Made by a program: the position numbers and the translations under genes. Below are positions 25,394-33,613 of a stretch of DNA of 54,426 nt, piece after piece. Source of the stretch: Gaetbulibacter sp. S0825 (GTDB taxonomy: Bacteria; Bacteroidota; Bacteroidia; Flavobacteriales; Flavobacteriaceae). The notes beneath the pieces were generated by a model that was not told where the DNA came from, did not search any database, and saw only the letters and a program-made list of their open reading frames with translations. Each line of letters starts with the position of its first letter. Position 1 is the stretch's first letter. The stretch is taken from assembly GCF_011777505.1 (NCBI RefSeq), contig NZ_JAATJT010000004.1:1-54426 (forward strand), read 5' to 3'.

Positions 25394-27535
25394 GCTGTAG
25401 TTTATTTTTTCAAAAACTTCTTTATACTTCTCAAATAAAACTAAATCTCCTCTTCCAATATTGGTGTAATATAAAAACTCATAAATTTTAGACTTATTTT
25501 GATTAAATATCTTTCTAGGTATCTGTTGTTGGATTTTTTGTACTTCGTTGAATATGTTTGGCCGTTCTTTAAAGTATAGTATTTTCTGTATTAAATCGTG
25601 ATATATCTTTTCATATTCAGGGCTTTCGTCTAGAAGAGGAATAAAGGTTCTATGCAATAAAGAAGACCTAACATTATAGCATATATATTCAAGCCAGTTA
25701 TTGAAACTACCTTTTTTTGCTACAGAATCCAAGTTGTTTAAAATGGTTAAATAAATCATTGTTGAACTGTCAATATCAATAGGCAAATAAGTTGAAGTAA
25801 CAGATTTTGCTCCCATTTGTAAAAATGCATTCGCGATCGGGTTGAATGTTCCATATGTTGGTGATGTTCCACAAGCTGAAAGAAACACTAATGGTACTGT
25901 AATTAGATTGTTGATAATGTCATCGTGAGTAAGCTCTTCATTTCCAATTTTTATAAATGTCTGTTTATTAGTTGAATTAAAATCTGCGTGACTATCAATA
26001 ATCAAAAAATCAGGTTTAAATTCAAGTACAGTTTTGATAAAATCTTTTACTGTTAAACAAGTTTTGATTGTGAATCCTTTTTCTTTTGAAGACTTGTCAA
26101 TGATTTCTCTCCATTTTTTAAACTCAATATCTTCAGTTCCAACAATAACTAAAGTTCTTTTTATTATGTCTTGTTTGACTTCAAAGTCAATAACTGAATT
26201 GAAAGCATATGATTGTATTAAGTTGTTGTGAGTAGTCTCTGGCAATCTAGTTATATCGTGAGTGAATGATAAAGGAATTTTATTTATTCTAATCCATTCA
26301 AGTGGTAGGTCACTAATACCGACTATTTGCGAGTTCCTTTTCTTCAAATTATTTTTAAATTTCTCGCTAAAAATTTTAATAGATATTTTGTCTCCAATTT
26401 TAAATATCGTATCACTTATTTTGTTTTGAGATTTTAAAGTGAGGAATTTATGAAAATGTTGAGGCGCTAAAAATGATAGTTCTCGATAAATTGATTTGCC
26501 CAATAACGGAAGTCTTACGTAAGGCGAGAAACTGAAACTTGAAGTTAAAAAACCAATACTGTCTAGAAACTGAAATTTTTGTTTAATAAATTGAGCACCG
26601 GCGTTAACTACAATGTGCTCACTTGTAATGTCTTCATCACTACTAGTTTCAAATATATTTATATAATTAGTTGTTTGCTCAACTTGGATAGTAGCAATCC
26701 TCTTTTTTAAATCTTTATCTTTATTTCTAGGAAAAAAATCTAAAATATCAGGATTGTTAAAAGGCAAACAAAAAATAATAGGTTTAACGTCAAATTTATA
26801 TGGAAGAGGAAATGTGACTTTATCATAAGTTTTAGTTAGAAAATCAAAACTTTCAATCTGTTTTAAATATAAATTTAACCTATTGTACGAATTACTCTCT
26901 TTGAGTGCTTTTTTTGCTTCTTTTTCAACAACTTGTTCTTCTGTATCGTATTTAAAAGAAAAATTACCAATAAGGTTATTGTAGATTAAATAATTATTTT
27001 TTGTTGGGATGAAGTAATCATATCTCTTTAATTGAGATAATTCTATATTTATACTTAAATACTCGCTTTCCTCGTTTTTAATTTTTAAAAGTCTGAATAT
27101 TTCGTTTTTTTCCAAAATTAATGTATCCAAGAGTGAATTGATTTCGGAACCAAATTCTGAATTGTCTATATTTAGAATCCTTGTTAAAAAATCATTTTGT
27201 TTTTTTAATTCTGACCTTAAAACCTTGTCTTTTTCATCCTCTAGAAGTAATATTTTTAGGTTTTTAGTGCCGTTTATAAACTTTAATAGTTCGGTTTTAT
27301 CAGTCCTTTTAAAGAAGGATATTCTATATGGTTTTGAATTAATATCATTTATTTCATTGATTAGATAATATTCTGGATTTTCTAATTGAAATATATTTTT
27401 TGGAAAGAATTTTAAACAATCTAATGAAGAACTATTTATATTTTGGGGAAATAAAAACGGTAATTGATTTTTTTCATATTCATCAATTAACACAATATAT
27501 ACAATGTCACTTTTAAAAGCATTTCTTGACTTCAT
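25391..27535 (-). CDS. Stand-alone CHAT-domain caspase-like protease
   Basis: A 714-residue cytoplasmic protein. The C-terminal third is a CHAT peptidase domain: the catalytic His in FLIIDSHADF near residue 516 and the catalytic Cys in VFLSACGTSPTYGTF near residue 555, followed by ANAFLQMGAKSVTSTYLPID. The N-terminal 450 residues are mixed alpha/beta with no family I recognise and may sense a partner or substrate. CHAT proteases often act in bacterial defence or programmed cell death and usually need an activator, but this cassette carries no second gene. Its stop codon lies in the core of site G. A defence role is inference. Confidence 0.82.
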   Translation of the reverse strand: MKSRNAFKSDIVYIVLIDEYEKNQLPFLFPQNINSSSLDCLKFFPKNIFQLENPEYYLINEINDINSKPYRISFFKRTDKTELLKFINGTKNLKILLLEDEKDKVLRSELKKQNDFLTRILNIDNSEFGSEINSLLDTLILEKNEIFRLLKIKNEESEYLSINIELSQLKRYDYFIPTKNNYLIYNNLIGNFSFKYDTEEQVVEKEAKKALKESNSYNRLNLYLKQIESFDFLTKTYDKVTFPLPYKFDVKPIIFCLPFNNPDILDFFPRNKDKDLKKRIATIQVEQTTNYINIFETSSDEDITSEHIVVNAGAQFIKQKFQFLDSIGFLTSSFSFSPYVRLPLLGKSIYRELSFLAPQHFHKFLTLKSQNKISDTIFKIGDKISIKIFSEKFKNNLKKRNSQIVGISDLPLEWIRINKIPLSFTHDITRLPETTHNNLIQSYAFNSVIDFEVKQDIIKRTLVIVGTEDIEFKKWREIIDKSSKEKGFTIKTCLTVKDFIKTVLEFKPDFLIIDSHADFNSTNKQTFIKIGNEELTHDDIINNLITVPLVFLSACGTSPTYGTFNPIANAFLQMGAKSVTSTYLPIDIDSSTMIYLTILNNLDSVAKKGSFNNWLEYICYNVRSSLLHRTFIPLLDESPEYEKIYHDLIQKILYFKERPNIFNEVQKIQQQIPRKIFNQNKSKIYEFLYYTNIGRGDLVLFEKYKEVFEKINYS

Positions 27536-27562
27536 TTATTTACAATCGTGGTAATTACAGCT

Positions 27563-27688
27563 AACGTGTTCGTGTATGGTTCAGTTGCGTTGGCTAGGAC
27601 TAAGTTAGTAAACAAAAATGAACCAGAGGAAATTCCGAAGGAATTTCCAAGTAGGCGATAACCAAGCAATTGGCTATACACGTTGTTG
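27563..27688 (-). other. attC-like site H
   Basis: Arms GTGTATGGTTCAGTTGC and GCAATTGGCTATACACG with a central perfect hairpin GGAAATTCC / GGAATTTCC. The private box GTTGTAAGCC at 27685-27694 pairs exactly with GGCTTACAAC at 28588-28597. It closes the ATP-grasp cassette. Confidence 0.85.
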
Positions 27689-28585
27689 TAAGCCGTTTTT
27701 TATTCCATTATAGTATTCATTTCTATTTGCATTGTCTGGAAGTCCTGCAACTTGTCCATCTCCTAATTCCATTATAATCCAACCTCCATTTTTCTTTTTT
27801 GCAACATCCATTGTAAAGAAGTTACTTTCTATTTTATCTGCAATATTTTGGAAAAAGTCAATGTCTGGTTTTTCAGAATCATAATTTCCTTCATCCCAAT
27901 AATTGAAAATTTGAACGACCTTTTTATTTAAGAAAACAATTCTAAATTCTTTGGTTAAAGGCATTTTGCTTTTTGAGTGCTCAGTTAGAAATTCCAACTC
28001 GATAAACTCTCGAAAAACAATTCCCTCGTTCAAATAGTCTCCTCGTAATTCTAGAAACCGATTGACTATTTCTTGAACTTTGTTTTTATCAGATGCGTTT
28101 GGAATAAAACAAGCGTCATTCCAATTATGCTTTTCAGATTTTACATAATCTTTTACAATTATTGGCTTAATTCCAAATTCATTAGATAATTCTATAACAC
28201 TGTTTTTAGATATTTCTTTAGTCCAATTCGATTTTGGTGTTTCGTCAATAATTTTGTCATATGACTCTGGTAAATAATGACAATGTTTGTATTCCGTTGG
28301 GTTGTTAATCAGCTGAATATTCTTTTTTAAAAGTCCGTTGTAGAATTGTGCGTAAATATTTGGTGTCATCATCCAACCTCGATATACACCTAATTCTATA
28401 TTTTCAGAGCTTTTAATGAGCTTTAGAGCACTATTTATATTTCCATCTGTTAGTTCCTCAAAACTGAAAACTTCGGTCTCAAATCCGTTTTCTTTAGCTG
28501 AATCAAATTCAGTTTGATAATCAGGTTCGACTATTTTATTATCTATTACACTATCGCAAAATATAATTTTCATTGGTTTCTTCAA
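27674..28585 (-). CDS. ATP-grasp domain protein (DUF4343-like)
   Basis: A 303-residue protein with an N-terminal pre-ATP-grasp part (KIIFCDSVIDNKIVEPDYQ, YRGWMMTPNIYAQFY) and a C-terminal ATP-grasp fold: PIIVKDYVKSEKHNW contains a phosphate-lysine position, EGIVFREFIEL the adenine-hinge strand, and FFTMDVAKKKNGGWIIMELGDGQV the metal-binding acidic end. It resembles the DUF4343 group of ligase-like enzymes that would join a carboxylate to an amine; the substrate is unknown. The last residues QQRV and the stop are encoded by the attC-like core of site H. Single-gene cassette. Confidence 0.8.
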   Translation of the reverse strand: MKKPMKIIFCDSVIDNKIVEPDYQTEFDSAKENGFETEVFSFEELTDGNINSALKLIKSSENIELGVYRGWMMTPNIYAQFYNGLLKKNIQLINNPTEYKHCHYLPESYDKIIDETPKSNWTKEISKNSVIELSNEFGIKPIIVKDYVKSEKHNWNDACFIPNASDKNKVQEIVNRFLELRGDYLNEGIVFREFIELEFLTEHSKSKMPLTKEFRIVFLNKKVVQIFNYWDEGNYDSEKPDIDFFQNIADKIESNFFTMDVAKKKNGGWIIMELGDGQVAGLPDNANRNEYYNGIKNGLQQRV

Positions 28586-28594
28586 ATGGCTTAC

Positions 28595-28722
28595 AACGGT
28601 CTCGTATAAGAATAGTTGCGGGTTTACGTGCGAGGATTTTCCGCAGGAAAATCAGACGTAGTAAACATGCAACGACCTTTGGTTAAGCCCAAAATTGAGC
28701 GATTATTTTTATACATTGTTGT
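28595..28722 (-). other. attC-like site I
   Basis: Arms GTATAAGAATAGTTGC and GCGATTATTTTTATAC with an off-centre hairpin GATTTTCC / GGAAAATC. The private box GTTGTAACAC at 28718-28727 pairs exactly with GTGTTACAAC at 29119-29128. It closes the cassette of gene 28732. Confidence 0.82.
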
Positions 28723-28731
28723 AACACGTTT

Positions 28732-29103
28732 TTATTTTTCCGTTTTTATTAATTCAACATATTTTTCATTAAATACATATATCAAAATTCCGATTGTTAG
28801 AAAGACTGCTTTATTCAATAATTCGGTCAAATTAATTTCATCTCCTAAAGCGATTTTCAAAAGTTTAGCCAAGAATGAAATTCCGTGACTTAATATTAAT
28901 ATTATCGCCCAGATTTTAATTCCGATTTTAGCATTTTTATTTTTTGAGAAAATCAAGAACAATAAAACTCCTTGAATCGCAATAGGAAGAAACGCTTTTA
29001 AATTTCCGCTTGATAGTCCATAAAAATTCCAACATAACAGTAGAATGATATATCCGATTAGAGAATATTCGAATGCTTTTTCCTTAAATATTACTTTTTC
29101 CAT
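28732..29103 (-). CDS. Hypothetical small membrane protein
   Basis: A 123-residue protein with four predicted membrane segments: residues about 12-30, 36-52, 59-78 and 91-112. A compact four-helix membrane protein without charged catalytic residues; I do not recognise the family. Single-gene cassette directly downstream (minus strand) of the second 279-bp gene-less cassette, with its ATG 25 bases from the cassette core. Confidence 0.62.
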   Translation of the reverse strand: MEKVIFKEKAFEYSLIGYIILLLCWNFYGLSSGNLKAFLPIAIQGVLLFLIFSKNKNAKIGIKIWAIILILSHGISFLAKLLKIALGDEINLTELLNKAVFLTIGILIYVFNEKYVELIKTEK

Positions 29104-29127
29104 TTAGTTTGGTCAAATGTGTTACAA

Positions 29128-29406
29128 CGCAGGGCTATGTGAAGCCACGTTTTGGATTTTAAAAGTAAGCAATTTATTGCATACTTTTAGAATACAAATT
29201 AAACGTGGACAGGTTGTATATAGCTATTGATATGTACAGTTTTCCTCGATGGCACTAAAATGTGAATATTAGTTATATACCTATCTCATACGCCGTATGC
29301 AATCTGACATAGCCCTGCGATGATGTACATATCTCAAGTTGTGGGAATTGGAGCGTAGCGACAATGTAGCAACTTGAGTTCACCTTTTGGTGAATTGTAC
29401 ATCATC
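29128..29406 (-). repeat. 279-bp gene-less cassette, copy 2
   Basis: Identical to the copies at 24994 and 39023, base for base by eye. Inserted at the same AAC / GG position, between the 28732 cassette and site J. Same paired 13-bp and 11-bp outer stems. Confidence 0.85.
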
Positions 29407-29528
29407 GGTTTTGTGTATGATTTCGTTGCGTGTTTCAGCAACTAATTTAGCAAATACAAACCGAATAGAAAATCCGCGAGGATTTTCGTAAGTAGGCGAG
29501 TACTAGCAATGAATTATACACGTTGTTA
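29407..29528 (-). other. attC-like site J
   Basis: Arms GTGTATGATTTCGTTGC and GCAATGAATTATACAC with a central hairpin GAAAATCC / GGATTTTC. The private box GTTAGGCATA at 29525-29534 pairs exactly with TATGCCTAAC at 31872-31881. It closes the three-gene AraC-osmC-mddA-like cassette. Confidence 0.85.
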
Positions 29529-29548
29529 GGCATAGTTTTTTCCTATAT

Positions 29549-30286
29549 CTACCTCTTGTTTTTAGTAAAAGGAATAATCATTGGCACTTCTTTTTGATAC
29601 GTTTCATATTTTTTTCCAATAACCTTTTTCAGGTCTTTTTCCTCCAAATACCTTACAGCTACAAAAATGTAAATAGTAGTTATTAGAGTAAATAGTAAAT
29701 GCCCAACTGTCATAGTAGGCGTTGCCCAAAAAGCGATTAGAAAACCCAGCATTAGAGGGTGTCTAACCAATTTATATAAATAGTTGGTTTGAAATTTTGG
29801 ATTTGGAGTTTGCTTATTTTTTAGATTGTCAAAGATTTGTGCAATACCGAAAAGCTCCAAATGATTAATCATAAACGTAGAAAGTAAAACAATAAGCCAA
29901 CCTAGAAAAAATATTCCAGTTATAATACTAGATAGAATTGTGTTTTCGGTTTCCCAAACTATAGTTGTTATTGGTTTCCATTGCCAATAGATTAAAATTA
30001 GAGCTAAACTAGATAGTAGAATATAGGTGCTACGTTCCATAGCTTGACTAAAAATAGAATTAAACCATTCTTTAAATTTTGGTCTTGCCATTATACTATG
30101 TTGTAAGGCAAAAACACTTAATAAAATTACGTTGATAAATATGGATGAATACATTGTAGTTTCTGCACCAGAGTCTATTGATTTTGGAACAATTATATTA
30201 CCTACAAACCCAATGGCATATAAAAAAGCAATTAAAAAGACAAAATAGGCTACAATTCCATATAATAAGATGATTGATTTTTTCAT
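29549..30286 (-). CDS. mddA: MddA/NnrU-like membrane methyltransferase
   Basis: A 245-residue integral membrane protein with five or six helices (residues about 5-27, 42-62, 83-101, 117-140, 180-200) of the NnrU / isoprenylcysteine carboxyl methyltransferase fold. LLSVFALQHSIMARPKFKEW and the SAM-site segment YKLVRHPLMLGFLIAFWATP are the family marks, and the length fits methanethiol S-methyltransferase MddA, which makes dimethyl sulfide. NnrU-like proteins are similar, so the symbol is tentative. Its ATG overlaps the stop of the osmC-like gene by four bases, so the two are translationally coupled. Confidence 0.72.
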   Translation of the reverse strand: MKKSIILLYGIVAYFVFLIAFLYAIGFVGNIIVPKSIDSGAETTMYSSIFINVILLSVFALQHSIMARPKFKEWFNSIFSQAMERSTYILLSSLALILIYWQWKPITTIVWETENTILSSIITGIFFLGWLIVLLSTFMINHLELFGIAQIFDNLKNKQTPNPKFQTNYLYKLVRHPLMLGFLIAFWATPTMTVGHLLFTLITTIYIFVAVRYLEEKDLKKVIGKKYETYQKEVPMIIPFTKNKR

Positions 30287-30873
30287 AATTTATTGTTTTT
30301 GGTTTTAACGTCTGCATTTAAAGTAATTGGGGTACCTTTTTTTATAGTTTGATAGACGATACAGCTACGTTTTGCTCCTTCTATTAGTTTATGAAAGAGC
30401 TTTTCATTGGTGTTTTTAGCAATAATCAATGCATTAATATGCATAGATTGAAACTCAATGGGGACAGATTTATCAATCATTAAAGTTCCTCTTACATCAA
30501 CTTGAGCCGTTGCGTATATTTTTGTTTCAATAAGTTCTATTCTCAATTTATTGGAAATCAGTCTAATAGTACTTTCAAAACAAGATGCTAGCGAAGCACA
30601 AAGTAAATCTCCAGGATTTGGAAAATCGTGGTCGCCTCCAACTGCTTTATGAACTCCAATTTTAAATGGAACCTTCATTTTATCATTGATGGAAACCGAT
30701 GTTCTAAATGGGTCGTGTAAATTTTTTCCAATAACCTCCGCAGAATCGGTAATCCAAGCAGAAGTGGAATTTTCTACATATTTTTCCTTAAGAACTAAAT
30801 GTCTTTGGTGAACAATGGAAGTGTCTTTAATGGATTTTGTACTCTTGGTTGAAAATTCTTGATTTGCCATCAC
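30283..30873 (-). CDS. OsmC-family peroxiredoxin-like protein
   Basis: A 196-residue OsmC/Ohr-family protein. Both redox cysteines of the family are present, in LLCASLASCFESTIRL and in EGAKRSCIVYQTIKKGTPI, and VGGDHDFPNPGDLL matches the loop that precedes the first. Such proteins reduce organic hydroperoxides or other reactive thiol-modifying compounds. A second ATG follows the first immediately, and either works. It lies between an AraC-type regulator and the MddA-like gene in a three-gene cassette, which suggests a coordinated response to a sulfur or electrophile stress (inference). Confidence 0.83.
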   Translation of the reverse strand: MMANQEFSTKSTKSIKDTSIVHQRHLVLKEKYVENSTSAWITDSAEVIGKNLHDPFRTSVSINDKMKVPFKIGVHKAVGGDHDFPNPGDLLCASLASCFESTIRLISNKLRIELIETKIYATAQVDVRGTLMIDKSVPIEFQSMHINALIIAKNTNEKLFHKLIEGAKRSCIVYQTIKKGTPITLNADVKTKNNKL

Positions 30874-30975
30874 ATCATTTTTTTGATTTACTAATGATGT
30901 AAAGGTTGTATTTATATTGCCAATCAGGATTTCTTAAAAGCCCAAATAATGTTCTTAAAAGTTCAATAAATATAG

Positions 30976-31842
30976 TTATGCTTCATTTTTGAGTATTCTA
31001 TATCTATAGGGCGTTACTTTTGCTACCTTTTTAAAAGCTTGAATAAAATGGGAATTATTTTTAAAACCACATTCATAACCTACCTCACTTACGGTTAAAT
31101 CTGTACCTAATAATAGTGTTTTAGAGTGGTCCAATCTTTTGTTGATTAACCACCTTCTTGGTGTTGTATTAAATCTTTTTTTAAATTCACGCTTAAAAGA
31201 AGATAGGCTTTTTCCACAAAGTTTTGCAAAATCAGCTATTTTTAAATCGTATTGAAAATTTTCTGTCATTATATTTTCAATAGTTGTTTTACTGTTTTGC
31301 ATTATTGAATTAAAGAAAAACAGCAGTTCTTTATTGTTTGAGTTAAGTACGATATTGAAGAGTAATTCTTTAAATTTAATTTCCACTAATTCTTTAGGCA
31401 TTTCCAATTCTTGGTTTAAATATTGGAATATACTTTCTATTAATGTTTTAAATACATCATTAGTAGTAATATCGAAAATTTGATTATACTCTTTCTTATT
31501 ATGGAGTTCTCTTTTAAAAGTCGGATTCTCTGAAATAAACCTTTTTATGAAATCGTCATTAATGAAAAATAGCATTACACAATACTCACTTTCTAAATAT
31601 TGCTTTGTAGTATAAACACCTTTTCTAACAAATAGGGTGTCACCAGCAATAAGTTTGTGTGTTTTTTTTGAAGTAATCCAATCCTTTTTTCCGCTAATGA
31701 CATAAGTAATTAAATGATTTTCAATCCATAATTGATACTCTTCAATATTGAGAGGACATTTATATTCTACGAATAAGAAATCATTTCCAACAAGTTTGTT
31801 GAATTTCGGATGATTTTTAAAGTATTCGTATGCATTAATCAC
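30976..31842 (-). CDS. AraC-family transcriptional regulator
   Basis: A 288-residue regulator. Residues 1-170 form a cupin-like sensor domain (HLITYVISGKKDW, LIAGDTLFVRKGVYTT), and residues about 190-285 carry two helix-turn-helix motifs of the AraC/XylS type (KIADFAKLCGKSLSSFKREF and VSEVGYECGFKNNSHFIQAF). First gene of the three-gene cassette, 100 bases upstream of the osmC-like gene, and so probably its local regulator. Confidence 0.87.
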   Translation of the reverse strand: MINAYEYFKNHPKFNKLVGNDFLFVEYKCPLNIEEYQLWIENHLITYVISGKKDWITSKKTHKLIAGDTLFVRKGVYTTKQYLESEYCVMLFFINDDFIKRFISENPTFKRELHNKKEYNQIFDITTNDVFKTLIESIFQYLNQELEMPKELVEIKFKELLFNIVLNSNNKELLFFFNSIMQNSKTTIENIMTENFQYDLKIADFAKLCGKSLSSFKREFKKRFNTTPRRWLINKRLDHSKTLLLGTDLTVSEVGYECGFKNNSHFIQAFKKVAKVTPYRYRILKNEA

Positions 31843-31878
31843 TATGCTATGTAGTTTACAGTTTTTTAAATTATGCCT

Positions 31879-32006
31879 AACGGTCTCGTATAACCGTCAG
31901 TTACTGGTTAATATGCGTTAATATTCGGTTTGGCACAGACGCTCGCAATTCCGAGTGGATTCGGACGCAGTCGAATCCGCCGTAATTGCGGTTATACATT
32001 GTTGGC
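31879..32006 (-). other. attC-like site L
   Basis: Perfect 9-bp outer stem GTATAACCG / CGGTTATAC plus an inner GATTCGGAC / GTCGAATC pairing. It differs in sequence from the J/O/P type. The private box GTTGGCAAC at 32001-32009 pairs exactly with GTTGCCAAC at 32726-32734. It closes the cassette of gene 32017. Confidence 0.82.
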
Positions 32007-32016
32007 AACTGGCTTT

Positions 32017-32718
32017 TCATTCCAAAACTATTAATTCTCCTTGTTTTTTGTAGGTTTCAAAGTCAATTCCATTGTAGGTAAAGTCATTGAAAACAGACAT
32101 TATAGAAGTCACTTTCCATTTGATTAGTCCTAAAATTGTCATAGTCAGCATTATTACTTTATTTGAGTCAGTTTTTATTTGGGGTTCGTAATATGGATTA
32201 TATTTCCCATATCTTTTTACTAACATCCAATTTCCGTTGACTTCTTGTTTGATTAAATGGCCAAACATAACTATTAAAGCAACTTTTTCTTTGTCGGTCA
32301 CCACTTGTTTAATGCTTCTCCCGACAATTTTTTTTAGATATGCTTGAGCAGATTCTTTAGAAATGTCCTCGAAATCAAATTTCAGAGTTTCGTTCAAATA
32401 GTTCTGATATTTCTGTATTTCTTGAGGTAGGTTTAACAGTTGATTTGTCTCGTCTTCAAAAATTGTTTTTGTCGGATTCTCTATTGGAAATTTATCTTTC
32501 TTAGTTATTTTGTCCAACTCCACTTTATTAGAAACCAAAAGTCCGTCTCCACGCAAATCGTGTGGCAGAAATACTATTTGTCCGTTAGTCAGTTCGTGAA
32601 CAAAACCATAGTTAGTTTTTAATTGATATTTTGAATCCATTACAGGGTCTTTTATTCCCATAGAATCGAGAAAATCAATCAATTCAGATGTCTTTTTTAT
32701 TTCGTATGGTTCGTTCAT
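32017..32718 (-). CDS. Hypothetical cassette protein
   Basis: A 233-residue soluble protein that I do not recognise. The first 60 residues (SELIDFLDSMGIKDP, NYGFVHELTNGQIVFLPHDL) look like a small beta domain, the rest is helical and Lys/Glu-rich. No signal peptide, membrane helix or catalytic motif. The ATG lies 15 bases from the cassette core. Single-gene cassette, preceded on its 5' side by the third 279-bp gene-less cassette. Confidence 0.6.
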   Translation of the reverse strand: MNEPYEIKKTSELIDFLDSMGIKDPVMDSKYQLKTNYGFVHELTNGQIVFLPHDLRGDGLLVSNKVELDKITKKDKFPIENPTKTIFEDETNQLLNLPQEIQKYQNYLNETLKFDFEDISKESAQAYLKKIVGRSIKQVVTDKEKVALIVMFGHLIKQEVNGNWMLVKRYGKYNPYYEPQIKTDSNKVIMLTMTILGLIKWKVTSIMSVFNDFTYNGIDFETYKKQGELIVLE

Positions 32719-32733
32719 TCAGCTTGTTGCCAA

Positions 32734-33012
32734 CGCAGGGCTATGTGAAGCCACGTTTTGGATTTTAAAAGTAAGCAATTTATTGCATACTTTTAGAATA
32801 CAAATTAAACGTGGACAGGTTGCATATAGCTATTGATATGTACAGTTTTCCTCGATGGCACCAAAATGTGAATATTAATTATATACCTATTTCATACGCC
32901 GTATGCAATCTGACATAGCCCTGCGATGATGTACATATCTCAAGTTGTGGGAATTGGAGCGTAGCGACAATGTAGCAACTTGAGTTCACCTTTTGGTGAA
33001 TTGTACATCATC
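32734..33012 (-). repeat. 279-bp gene-less cassette, copy 3
   Basis: The same element with four substitutions relative to the other three copies (near 32823, 32862, 32878 and 32891). All outer stem bases are kept. Inserted at the AAC / GG position next to site M. Confidence 0.85.
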
Positions 33013-33133
33013 GGTTTTGTGTATGAGCAGTAGCGGATTTTAAGCAACTACTTTTCGGTAAGCAATATACTCAAATAAACACAAAAACGGTTTGAGTTAG
33101 CACCCAAACCGCTATTGCTTATACACGTTGTTG
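33013..33133 (-). other. attC-like site M
   Basis: Arms GTGTATGAGCAGTAGCGG and CCGCTATTGCTTATACAC, the same type as site G. The private box GTTGTGTACA at 33130-33139 pairs exactly with TGTACACAAC at 36471-36480. It closes the four-gene AraC/flavoprotein cassette. Confidence 0.85.
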
Positions 33134-33145
33134 TGTACAGTTATT

Positions 33146-33592
33146 TTACTTAACGAAATAAACTAAAAGAACTACAAATGCTAAAAATATTAATCCATTC
33201 CAAATTGTTCTAACTGCATGTAAACTTCCCCAATTCAGTAAATCTTTCTTAGTTTGGTCAGAATTCGGGTCCACATTATCTGCCATTAATCTCCTATTTG
33301 TTGGCATCATATATTTTAATGTATATGGTCCATTAAGATGCATAAGAGCTGATATTCCGAACCACCACCAATTCTTTGTAATGAATGATAAAATCAAAGC
33401 CAGAACACTTACCACAATAGACATTGTTAATACGGCTTTATGTGTTTTGTCAAAAAATGGTTTAAAAACTTCAATAGCTGATGGACGAGATACCATTTTT
33501 AAAATGGGATGCACAATGATTGAAGAAGTTAAGGCAACTCCAAATTGAGCTCCCATAATTGAAATAATTAAAGTAATTAATAAATTTGTCAT
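33146..33592 (-). CDS. DUF1772-like membrane protein
   Basis: A 148-residue protein with four membrane segments at about 3-24, 50-68, 74-90 and 125-146. The pattern GAQFGVALTSSIIVHPIL and WGSLHAVRTIWNGLIFL matches the DUF1772 (anthrone oxygenase-like) family, small membrane proteins of uncertain role. Last gene of the four-gene cassette, 21 bases after the flavoprotein gene. Confidence 0.75.
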   Translation of the reverse strand: MTNLLITLIISIMGAQFGVALTSSIIVHPILKMVSRPSAIEVFKPFFDKTHKAVLTMSIVVSVLALILSFITKNWWWFGISALMHLNGPYTLKYMMPTNRRLMADNVDPNSDQTKKDLLNWGSLHAVRTIWNGLIFLAFVVLLVYFVK

Positions 33593-33613
33593 AATATTAG
33601 TGTTTAGTTTGTC

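Noticed and set aside
28616-28888. A 90-codon plus-strand frame
   Set aside because: It runs through attC-like site I and antisense to gene 28732; palindromic sequence explains the open frame.
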